Notes: a model not told the origin generated them from the letters alone. A DNA stretch of 9,974 nucleotides from Selenomonadaceae bacterium (GCA_016280345.1 JAEEGN010000169.1:1-9974), one strand, 5' to 3'. Counted from the first letter of the stretch, positions 1 through 4,312 are shown. Made by a program: numbers and translations.

Positions 1-26
1 GAATGTGCCACCGGTACATTTGGCTT

Positions 27-50
27 AAAGCCTCCCCCCTTTGAGGCTTA
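27..50 (-). terminator. weak hairpin at end of first precursor gene
   Basis: On the minus strand AAGCCTC and GAGGCTT can pair around a purine-rich loop. The stem begins inside the stop codon of the 48-263 gene. There is no good T-run after it, so it may be a weak terminator or a 3' stabilising hairpin. Confidence 0.35.
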
Positions 51-263
51 CCACTGACAAAAGGCTAACAATCCGCCCGCAACTTTTTTCATCTGTTCGC
101 TGTCGAGGTCGATGTCTTCCATCTCCGCGAGGTAGGCCTTCGCCTGCTCCGTCGTGATTTCAAAGCCGTGCTCCTTCGCCAGCGCCATCAGTTCCTCCGG
201 CGTGTCGCACTGCATGGCCTTCGCCACAACTTTCCGCGAGATTTCTTGTCCGTTGATTTTCAT
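48..263 (-). CDS. Nif11-type leader precursor peptide, group A, 7-residue core
   Basis: A 71-residue peptide with a Nif11/nitrile-hydratase-type leader (family of TIGR03798-like natural-product precursors). Residues 1-64 are the leader: the start MKINGQEIS, a helix with a conserved Cys19 before TPEELMALAKEHG, an EITTEQAKAYL helix and the export motif MKKVAGG. The predicted core after GG is LLAFCQW, with one Cys and one Trp. Such leaders are normally removed by a C39-peptidase ABC exporter cutting after GG; none is in this window. A strong GGGAGG lies 8 bases before ATG. The leader is nearly identical to those at 345-560 and 711-932, so the three are recent tandem duplicates with divergent cores. 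It probably lies at the distal end of an operon starting before 1011-1286, as no promoter of its own is apparent. Whether the core is modified is unknown. Confidence 0.85.
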   Translation of the reverse strand: MKINGQEISRKVVAKAMQCDTPEELMALAKEHGFEITTEQAKAYLAEMEDIDLDSEQMKKVAGGLLAFCQW

Positions 264-300
264 TTTGTTTTCCTCCCTATGAAGTCAAGTTGATAATCTC

Positions 301-320
301 TGTCTTTGGGGACAAAGACA
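301..320 (-). other. perfect hairpin between precursor genes
   Basis: TGTCTTTG and CAAAGACA form a perfect 8-bp stem with a 4-base loop. It lies downstream of the 345-560 gene and upstream of the 48-263 gene on the minus strand. No T-run follows, so it looks more like an mRNA-processing or stability element, or an attenuator, than a full terminator. The function is inferred from position only. Confidence 0.45.
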
Positions 321-344
321 CAATCCGTCTTTCAGGGCATAGTT

Positions 345-560
345 TCACAACTTTTCATGCCATTCGGTTCCGCCGGCGACCTCTTTCATCTGATCGCTGC
401 TGAGCTCGATGTCCTCCATCTTCGCGAGGTATTCCTCCGCCTGCTTCGCCGTGATTTCAATGCCCTCTTTCTTCGCCAGCGCCATCAGATCCTCCGGCTT
501 GTCGCACTGAAGGGCCTTCGCCATAAAATCCTTCGAGATTTCTTGTCCGTTGATTTTCAT
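345..560 (-). CDS. Nif11-type leader precursor peptide, group A, 7-residue core
   Basis: A 71-residue paralogue of the 48-263 and 711-932 peptides. The Nif11-type leader occupies residues 1-64 (MKINGQEISK start, conserved Cys19, PEDLMALAKKEG helix, EITAKQAEEYL, then MKEVAGG). The predicted core is TEWHEKL, which has no Cys or Ser and a single Thr. That argues against lanthionine or thiazole chemistry for this member. The ATG is preceded by an AAAGGA...GAGG purine stretch. The leader is less similar to the other two than they are to each other, mainly at residues 10-13 and 31-37, so this copy is probably an older duplicate. It likely shares a transcript with its neighbours. Function beyond a double-glycine secreted peptide cannot be read from the sequence. 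Confidence 0.83.
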   Translation of the reverse strand: MKINGQEISKDFMAKALQCDKPEDLMALAKKEGIEITAKQAEEYLAKMEDIELSSDQMKEVAGGTEWHEKL

Positions 561-624
561 AGAACCTCATTCCTTTCTTTTTTATCCGATGCTAACGAGC
601 CCTGGGTAAATTCCGGAGGGAGGC

Positions 625-726
625 TTAAGTCCCCCCCCATACCTTATCCGAAAGTACATCGATTATCATTCCGCCCGCGACTTTTTTCATCTCCCGGAGA
701 TCCGGCCGTTTCAGCGCCTGCTCCAC
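625..726 (-). pseudogene. broken group A precursor remnant
   Basis: Directly downstream of the 711-932 gene, and overlapping its end in another frame, is a second copy of the VAGG region. The 37 bases at 656-692 match 727-763 with one mismatch. The frame reads VEQALKRPDLRE then MKKVAGG and a would-be core MIIDVLSDKVWGGT before TAA. The first part resembles the leader segment VEKALQCDTPEEL joined straight to MKKVAGG, as if the middle of the leader had been deleted. No ribosome binding site or start codon serves it. The end of the frame crosses a run of eight C (631-638 on the plus strand). It is best read as a duplicated and internally deleted precursor gene; a short expressed peptide cannot be excluded. 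Confidence 0.6.
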
Positions 727-932
727 ACATCGATTAACATTCCGCCCGCGACTTTTTTCATCTGTTCGCTGTCGAGGTCGACGTCTTCCAGATCCACGAG
801 GTAGGCTTCCGCCTGCTTCGTGGTGATTTCAACGCCGTGTTCCTTCGCCAGCGCCACCAGTTCCTCCGGCGTGTCGCACTGCAGGGCTTTCTCCACAACT
901 TCCCGAGGGATTTCCTGTCCTTTGAATTTCAT
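711..932 (-). CDS. Nif11-type leader precursor peptide, group A, 9-residue core
   Basis: A 73-residue peptide with the same 64-residue Nif11-type leader as its two paralogues (MKFKGQEIPRE start, Cys19, TPEELVALAKEHG, EITTKQAEAYL, MKKVAGG). The predicted core is MLIDVWSRR. The start is set by AGGAGG about 9 bases upstream. The leader-end DNA is almost identical to the 48-263 gene from VAGG back through the DLDSEQ region, consistent with recent duplication or gene conversion. Its last codons overlap the out-of-frame remnant at 625-726. It is the first group A gene after the 1011-1286 precursor, 78 bases downstream, with no convincing promoter in the gap, so it is likely read from the promoter near 1345-1374. 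Confidence 0.84.
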   Translation of the reverse strand: MKFKGQEIPREVVEKALQCDTPEELVALAKEHGVEITTKQAEAYLVDLEDVDLDSEQMKKVAGGMLIDVWSRR

Positions 933-1010
933 TTTGTTCTCCTCCTTACAGCTTTTCCGTCAATCCATGGCATGATGAATCTCTTTTTCGTATTTTTCGC
1001 AGCCCTGCCC

Positions 1011-1286
1011 TCAGCAGGAAATCTCCCGCGCTTTGACACATATCTCCCTGATCTTGCCCCCGACGTCTTCCCTTAATTCCTTCCAGGAATACCCGCCGGC
1101 GATGGCCTGCAGCTGCTCCGGCGTCAGGTCGATCTCCGCCAGCCTCTCGATCGCCCTCTCAGCCTCCTCTTTCGTGATCTCGATGTTGATCTGCCGGCAG
1201 GCTGCCATCAGCTCCTCAGGCGTCTCGCACCCCATCGCCACCCGAAACTGTTCCGGCGTCAGCTCCACACCTTTGTACTCCATCAT
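1011..1286 (-). CDS. Nif11-type leader precursor peptide with 26-residue two-Cys core
   Basis: A 91-residue peptide with a Nif11-type leader: MEYKGVELTPEQF start, conserved Cys before ETPEELMAACRQ, EITKEEAERAIERL, and LTPEQLQAIAGG ending at residue 65. The predicted core is 26 residues, starting YSWKELRED, with Cys at core positions 18 and 26; the second is the last residue. A disulfide or Ser/Cys thioether loop is possible but unproven. An AGGAG lies 9 bases before the first ATG (1286). A second in-frame ATG at 1283 would give a leader of exactly 64 residues, as in group A, and matches MNYKG in the 2210 gene, so the true start may be 1283. The gene is the first of a likely four-gene precursor operon behind the conserved promoter at 1345-1374. 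Confidence 0.84.
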   Translation of the reverse strand: MMEYKGVELTPEQFRVAMGCETPEELMAACRQINIEITKEEAERAIERLAEIDLTPEQLQAIAGGYSWKELREDVGGKIREICVKAREISC

Positions 1287-1344
1287 AATGAACCGCTCCT
1301 TTCTGTTGATGAATGTATGATATTGATTTTTATGCCTCTGTTTT

Positions 1345-1380
1345 ATAATACGAATCAAAAAAGGGAAAATCGACGTTTTT
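1345..1380 (-). promoter_or_regulatory. conserved island promoter P1
   Basis: On the minus strand AAAAACGTCGAT is followed after 16 bases by CGTATTAT, about 60 bases before the 1011-1286 gene. The -10 is TATTAT (1345-1350) and the upstream box is at 1369-1374. The same arrangement occurs at three other island genes. It can be read as a sigma-A -10 with an 18-base spacer and a poor -35, or as an ECF-sigma-like or activator-dependent promoter. Confidence 0.6.
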
Positions 1381-1621
1381 GGAAAAAAATTTTTATTTTT
1401 TTTCGGAACAAAACATCGCTCCCGGCATTTTTTCGCGAACGCTTCCTTGCTTTGTTCGACACGTTCCCGAAAAATCCTGCATGAGAAAAGGCAGGAAGCG
1501 CGTCGTCATCCTGCGTTCACCGGCGCTTCAGCATTCGCCTTTGGTAGGGACGCAGAGCTTGGCGTAGCCGGGGGCGGCCTTCCGCGAGAGCCTCCTTTAT
1601 TCATCCCAATCCCCGGCGGGA
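1380..1621. other. intergenic stretch
   Basis: Apart from the A/T-rich tract upstream of P1 (about 1380-1410) and hairpin repeat copy 1, I see no gene here. ORFs crossing it lack ribosome binding sites and any recognisable protein pattern. An AGGAGG near 1595 on the minus strand has no start codon at a usable distance. Confidence 0.5.
1455..1515 (-). repeat. hairpin repeat copy 1 (terminator-like)
   Basis: On the minus strand GCAGGA, a loop region containing ACGACGCG, and TCCTGC form a hairpin (1491-1514) followed by CTTTTCT. A third segment GCAGGA (complement of 1475-1480) could pair with the descending arm instead. About 60 bases are shared with copy 3 at 4205-4268, including a CGTGTCGAA tail. 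It lies downstream of the 1723-1992 gene and the 1622-1726 ORF, so it probably ends that transcript. Confidence 0.65.
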
Positions 1622-1726
1622 TCAGTTTATCGGTTTTTCCGGTTCCGCATGAATTACGTTGACCGCCGTGTTCGCCATATCGCAGATGGGCCCGATGGTT
1701 CGCTTTCCTCCCCGGGGGCATCTCAT
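1622..1726 (-). CDS. possible 34-residue ORF coupled to the upstream gene
   Basis: The ATG overlaps the TGA stop of the 1723-1992 gene as ATGA, a typical translational-coupling arrangement. The 34-residue product starts MRCPRGGKRT, has two Cys (residues 3 and 15) and ends in EPEKPIN. It resembles nothing I recognise, and the only ribosome-binding support is a weak GGGAAA inside the upstream gene. It may be a real small peptide or a chance ORF. The overlap and the terminator-like repeat further downstream are the main support. Confidence 0.3.
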   Translation of the reverse strand: MRCPRGGKRTIGPICDMANTAVNVIHAEPEKPIN

Positions 1727-1992
1727 GTCTTTTTCCCGACCATCGGCAGCTTGCCCAGCCCCTCGAAGGGATTGCCCCGAGCCGCCGTCAGGAGGGCCAT
1801 TTCCTCCGGAGACAGAGCGAGTTCTTCGGGTATTTCGCGGTTGTCGTCCGTTGCGTCAATCCTCGCCTGTATCTTCGCCCAAAGGCGCTGCAGAAGACCG
1901 GGGGCTTTTCCGGAAAAATCCGCGCGGCGGACACGCGCCTCCAGCTCCGCGTCCAGCGGTTCCCTTGCGCCTTTCCTGTCTTTCGATTCCAT
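1723..1992 (-). CDS. hypothetical 89-residue protein of the peptide island
   Basis: A charged 89-residue protein of no family I recognise. The start is fixed by GGGAGGT 6 bases before ATG and by the conserved promoter just upstream; a longer frame to 2184 would run through that promoter and is rejected. Residues 1-50 are charged and helical (AELEARVRRAD, LLQRLWAKIQARI). Residues 54-71 read IPEELALSPEEMALLTAARG, which resembles the EL(S/T)PEEM helix before the GG cleavage site of island leaders, but the double glycine itself is missing. The tail NPFEGLGKLPMVGKKT is glycine- and lysine-rich. There is no signal peptide, membrane segment or Cys. It shares a promoter type with the Nif11 genes, so it could be a leader-like precursor, a regulator or an immunity factor; none of these can be decided here. 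Confidence 0.7.
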   Translation of the reverse strand: MESKDRKGAREPLDAELEARVRRADFSGKAPGLLQRLWAKIQARIDATDDNREIPEELALSPEEMALLTAARGNPFEGLGKLPMVGKKT

Positions 1993-2030
1993 TCCCCCAC
2001 CTCCCTTGAAAAGTCCTTTTACTATATAAT

Positions 2031-2065
2031 ATAATACGATTAAGAAAGCAAAAAAAGGACATTTT
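2031..2065 (-). promoter_or_regulatory. conserved island promoter P2 (divergent with P3)
   Basis: On the minus strand AAAAAATGTCCTT is followed after 16 bases by CGTATTAT. The upstream box is at 2055-2060 and the -10 at 2031-2036. It reads toward the 1723-1992 gene, whose ATG is about 40 bases downstream. Confidence 0.65.
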
Positions 2066-2088
2066 TTGAAAAAATATTGATATTTGAG

Positions 2089-2127
2089 GAAAATGTCCTT
2101 ACTTTTTGTCGCTGAATCGTATATAAT
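2089..2127 (+). promoter_or_regulatory. conserved island promoter P3 (divergent with P2)
   Basis: GGAAAATGTCCTT is followed after 17 bases by CGTATATAAT (box 2095-2100, -10 TATAAT 2122-2127). It faces the opposite way from P2, about 30 bases away, and drives the 2210-2865 gene pair with an untranslated leader of about 75 bases. Confidence 0.65.
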
Positions 2128-2209
2128 ATAGGGGAAGGAATTTCCCCATCTTCCTATCATCCTCTGGGAGCATAGGAAAACCAAATTTTACTCTAAGGAG
2201 GTTTTTTCT

Positions 2210-2368
2210 ATGAATTACAAAGGCAAGGAACTCACTCCGGAGCAGCTCGCGCTGGCGAAATCCTGCACGACGGTGGAGGAACTGATCGCGAAGGCGAAGG
2301 AGGCCGGCTTCGACCTCGAGAAGGAGGACGCCGAGGGATTCCTGAAGATGAAGGATCAAATCAACTAA
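2210..2368 (+). CDS. core-less Nif11 leader-like small protein
   Basis: A 52-residue protein behind a strong AAGGAGG about 8 bases from ATG. The sequence MNYKGKELTPEQLALAKSC, then TVEELIAKAKEAGFDLEKED and AEGFLKMKDQIN, aligns with the leader of the 1011-1286 precursor: the same MxYKGxELTPEQ start, conserved Cys19 and xxEEL helix. It stops where the others continue into the double-glycine motif. It therefore has the Nif11-type fold region but no cleavage site and no core. It could be a standalone leader acting in trans, a decoy or regulator binding the processing enzyme, or a precursor truncated by mutation. Its intact ribosome binding site, own promoter and 17-base gap to the next gene argue that it is expressed. 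Confidence 0.78.
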   Translation: MNYKGKELTPEQLALAKSCTTVEELIAKAKEAGFDLEKEDAEGFLKMKDQIN

Positions 2369-2385
2369 TTTAGGAGGAAATGAAC

Positions 2386-2865
2386 ATGAAATTTGGAAAG
2401 ATTGCCGCTTCTGCGCTTTTTACCGCGTCCCTGCTGACCTTCGGCGTCGCCGATCCCGTGCTCGACGCCACGCCGGTCGTTCACGCCAACTCCGCGGAGT
2501 GCCAGCTCGAAAATTACTTCACGCTGGTCTGGGACGGCGAAATCACCGATTACACCATCACCTCGCTGGAATTCGGCACGGCGCGCCCGTACAGGAACTT
2601 CGACCCGCAGCCGTTTATCCAGGATCTGATGAGCAACGGATATTTTGAGGAAGCCAGGAGATGGGACGCTCCCGACGGACAGTACGTCGTTCTGGAATTC
2701 CCTAACCAGGGCGCTCGGTTTGAATTCTTCTTCGGCAAGGACGGAAACTACGTCCGCCAGAATCTTGACGGCGACCAGTCGGTTTTCCATTTTGTCGGCA
2801 ACGCCAAGGCCGTCGACGTCATCAATGCCTGGGGCAAGGATATGAAGCACCGCGGCAGATGGTAA
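2386..2865 (+). CDS. secreted protein of unknown function
   Basis: A 159-residue protein. AGGAGG lies 8 bases before the ATG at 2386; an ATG at 2380 is only 2 bases from it and is rejected. Residues 1-34 look like a Sec signal peptide: MKFGK, the hydrophobic stretch IAASALFTASLLTFGVA, and a cleavage site after VHA. The mature part of about 125 residues begins NSAECQLENYFTLVWDGE and is rich in aromatics and acidic residues (FEFFFGKDGNYV, VFHFVGNAKAV). It has one Cys and no further membrane segment. It forms an operon with the core-less Nif11 protein upstream and is followed by a good terminator. I do not recognise the family. Its place in the island allows a partner or immunity role, but there is no direct evidence. 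Confidence 0.82.
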   Translation: MKFGKIAASALFTASLLTFGVADPVLDATPVVHANSAECQLENYFTLVWDGEITDYTITSLEFGTARPYRNFDPQPFIQDLMSNGYFEEARRWDAPDGQYVVLEFPNQGARFEFFFGKDGNYVRQNLDGDQSVFHFVGNAKAVDVINAWGKDMKHRGRW

Positions 2866-2888
2866 GAGAACCCCTTCCGGGAACGAAT

Positions 2889-2920
2889 AAAAGCGCTCGC
2901 AATCGCGGGCGCTTTTAATA
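2889..2920 (+). terminator. intrinsic terminator of the 2210-2865 operon
   Basis: AAAAGCGCTCGC, loop AATC, then GCGGGCGCTTTT: a 12-bp stem with one G-T pair and a U-run, 24 bases after the stop codon. The A-run at its start means it could also act on the minus strand. Confidence 0.85.
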
Positions 2921-3013
2921 TGCAGAAAAGGAAGGCGCATTCCTCCAACGCCCCGACCATGAACATCTGCCCGCGAATTTCTCCTTCATCTTTTCCGTAA
3001 CGGACAATGCCAT
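2917..3013 (-). pseudogene. truncated group C precursor, N-terminal remnant
   Basis: A GGAGG lies 7 bases before an ATG at 3013. The product begins MALSVTEKMKEKFAG, matching MAESGTEKLKEKFGG at the start of the intact group C gene (3783-4145). The frame is then lost. A neighbouring frame reads GQMFMVGALEE, which resembles EQMEGVAGGLEN of the intact leader, so a small deletion and frameshift appear to have removed the LTPE segment and broken the gene. The frame runs into the terminator at 2889-2916. Confidence 0.55.
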
Positions 3014-3108
3014 GGCAACGCCTCCGCGTTATTGGCCTTCCCTTCCCAATACCAATCCGATTTCTTCAGCTTCTTGCCCATGACGCTCATCGCGTGCTGA
3101 CGGGGGAG
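2986..3108 (-). pseudogene. group C C-terminal remnant
   Basis: A minus-strand frame reads RQHAMSVMGKKLKKSDWYW. HAMSVMGKKLKKSDW aligns without gaps to HAQKVLNKYVKDKDW at the end of the intact group C protein, with 7 identities in 15. No ribosome binding site or complete start region serves it. It looks like the tail of another decayed tandem copy, overlapping the start of the next remnant. The short alignment makes this a tentative call. Confidence 0.4.
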
Positions 3109-3124
3109 TTCCGCTTCCCTTTGG

Positions 3125-3304
3125 TTAGTTCCCCGGCTTTAGCATCCCATGCTCGTGCGCATAATCTTTCGCGTACTCCTTTGCCTCGTCAAAGGACAAT
3201 TCTTTGCCATTGACGAAATACCCGTTTCTTTCATTATTGATTTTGATTTTTGCATCGATTCCGACCTTTTTCCAGATCTGTTGAATGACAGGATAATGTA
3301 TCAT
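3125..3304 (-). CDS. small ORF with group C core-like module, possibly part of a broken gene
   Basis: A 59-residue ORF whose ATG overlaps the TGA ending the upstream fragment (ATGA). It contains QIWKKVGIDAKI, then NGYFVNGKELSF and DEAKEYAKDYAHEHG. This aligns with KAWAKVGVTFYC, NRYVINGVDVTR and QAFEHAQKVLNKY in the intact group C core. It has no leader and no ribosome binding site of its own. Either it is a translationally coupled second module, or the 3' half of a longer precursor separated by a frameshift. The upstream fragment also contains an AWGNVGVEF segment, so the ancestral protein probably had two such modules. Confidence 0.45.
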   Translation of the reverse strand: MIHYPVIQQIWKKVGIDAKIKINNERNGYFVNGKELSFDEAKEYAKDYAHEHGMLKPGN

Positions 3305-3525
3305 GGCATACTCTCTATCGCGTACGTATTGTCCGTATACTGAACAATGAATTCGACGCCGACATTCCCCCATGCGTCCCTGACCTGCGCGTAAATGTCT
3401 GCCCCCTTATACGTATCCGCATCTGTTTCGTTCAGTGAGCCGCCCGCGACGTTCTCGAGCTGTTCCGCGTTCAGCGCTTTGTTGGCGAAAAGCTGCCGCG
3501 TCTTCTCGGTCTAGCGCATTGTCAT
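3301..3525 (-). pseudogene. group C precursor with amber stop at codon 5
   Basis: The start region is intact: AAGGGG 8 bases before ATG at 3525, behind a conserved island promoter. Codon 5 is TAG (3511-3513). Read through it, the product is MTMR-stop-TEKTRQLFANKALNAEQLENVAGG, matching the group C leader TEKLKEKFGGKELTPEQMEGVAGG, then a core starting SLNETDADTY with RDAWGNVGVEF and ending at IESMP. No alternative ATG, GTG or TTG lies between the TAG and VAGG. The mutation therefore appears to silence a gene whose promoter and ribosome binding site look functional. Amber readthrough or a sequencing error are the alternatives. Confidence 0.65.
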
Positions 3526-3562
3526 GATAAAAACCCCTTGAAGATTTGTTTTTGCTTTTATT

Positions 3563-3598
3563 ATTATACGATTTAGAAATCAGAAAAGGGACGTTTTG
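3563..3598 (-). promoter_or_regulatory. conserved island promoter P4
   Basis: On the minus strand CCAAAACGTCCCT is followed after 16 bases by CGTATAAT (box 3587-3592, -10 TATAAT 3563-3568). It lies about 40 bases before the start of the amber-interrupted group C gene and remains intact despite that gene being broken. Confidence 0.65.
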
Positions 3599-3630
3599 GA
3601 GCATAACAATCAAAAATTATCAGAACGCCG

Positions 3631-3691
3631 TTTTCCTGCCCCCGCCCCTCCCGGAACAAAACGGCAGGAAGCGCGTTGTCTTCCTGCCGTT
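3631..3691 (-). repeat. hairpin repeat copy 2 (terminator of the 3783-4145 gene)
   Basis: AACGGCAGGAAG (3660-3671) and CTTCCTGCCGTT (3680-3691) form a perfect 12-bp stem. On the minus strand the loop is ACAACGCG and the stem runs into TTTTG, giving an intrinsic terminator about 90 bases after the group C gene. A further GGCAGGAAAA (complement of 3631-3640) could compete for the same arm. Confidence 0.75.
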
Positions 3692-3782
3692 GGCGGTGCG
3701 GTTGATGAAATTTTCCCGGCCGCGTCGCGCCGACGCTTTTTTGACCGGAACGCATCCGATTGTGCGACAGTCTCTTTTCCCG

Positions 3783-4145
3783 CTACATCCAGTCTTTGTC
3801 TTTCACGTACTTGTTCAGGACCTTCTGCGCGTGCTCGAAGGCTTGTCTCCGGGTAACATCAACGCCGTTGATGACGTACCGGTTACTTTCCAGATACTTA
3901 CAATAGAACGTGACGCCGACTTTTGCCCAGGCCTTCCGGGCCATCTCGTCGGAGCTCTCGTCGTAACAGCCGTGAAGTTTGCCGTCCCAGCGCCGGCACA
4001 CCTTATCGCCCAGCATGTAGTTCAGGAAATTGCAGTCCAGCATGGTTTCATTTTCGAGACCGCCGGCGACGCCCTCCATCTGCTCCGGCGTCAATTCCTT
4101 GCCCCCGAATTTCTCTTTCAGTTTCTCCGTACCGGATTCTGCCAT
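3783..4145 (-). CDS. intact group C double-glycine precursor-like secreted protein
   Basis: A 120-residue protein. GGAGGAG lies 6 bases before ATG. Residues 1-29 form a short leader (MAESGTEKLKEKFGGKELTP, then EQMEGVAGG) ending in a double-glycine cleavage motif; it lacks the Nif11 N-terminal domain of groups A and B. The predicted core is 91 residues with four Cys (38, 50, 60, 82), enough for two disulfides, and a C-terminal module KAWAKVGVTFYC...NRYVINGVDVTR...AFEHAQKVLNKYV. Decayed homologues lie at 3125-3525 and 2917-3108, so this is the surviving member of a tandem family. Unlike the other island units it has no recognisable AAAA(T/C)GTCC promoter upstream. It could be an unmodified bacteriocin-like peptide or a secreted toxin or signal. 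The family is unknown to me. Confidence 0.78.
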   Translation of the reverse strand: MAESGTEKLKEKFGGKELTPEQMEGVAGGLENETMLDCNFLNYMLGDKVCRRWDGKLHGCYDESSDEMARKAWAKVGVTFYCKYLESNRYVINGVDVTRRQAFEHAQKVLNKYVKDKDWM

Positions 4146-4204
4146 AATGATCTCCTCCCCGCATGATGATTTTGTGCCACGAAATCCGCTCCACTTTGCT
4201 CATA

Positions 4205-4268
4205 TTCGACACGCGCCCGAAATAATCCTGCAAAAAAAAGACAGGAAGCGCGTCGTCTTCCTGTCTTT
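4205..4268 (-). repeat. hairpin repeat copy 3 (terminator-like)
   Basis: AAAGACAGGAAG (4237-4248) and CTTCCTGTCTTT (4257-4268) pair perfectly over 12 bp. On the minus strand the loop is ACGACGCG and is followed by a run of eight T, making a strong intrinsic terminator. The downstream sequence (TGCAGGATT, TCGGG, CGTGTCGAA) matches copy 1, so the repeat is longer than the hairpin. Confidence 0.75.
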
Positions 4269-4312
4269 GGTGTGTGCGGTATCCTGGCGTTCCCGAAGGC
4301 CACTGCCGCTCT

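Noticed and set aside
306..737. 143-residue plus-strand ORF across the Nif11 genes
   Set aside because: Opposite strand of two precursor genes with good start sites and a conserved leader; no ribosome binding site.
1993..2184. N-terminal extension of the 89-residue gene to 2184
   Set aside because: The extension would run through both divergent promoters P2 and P3; the internal ATG at 1992 has a strong ribosome binding site.
2365..2940. 191-residue minus-strand ORF opposite the secreted protein
   Set aside because: The plus-strand gene has a signal peptide, a ribosome binding site, a promoter and a terminator; the antisense frame has none of these.
1455..4268. The three hairpin repeats as a CRISPR array
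   Set aside because: Copies are hundreds to thousands of bases apart with no regular spacers, and each sits after a gene as a terminator-like hairpin.
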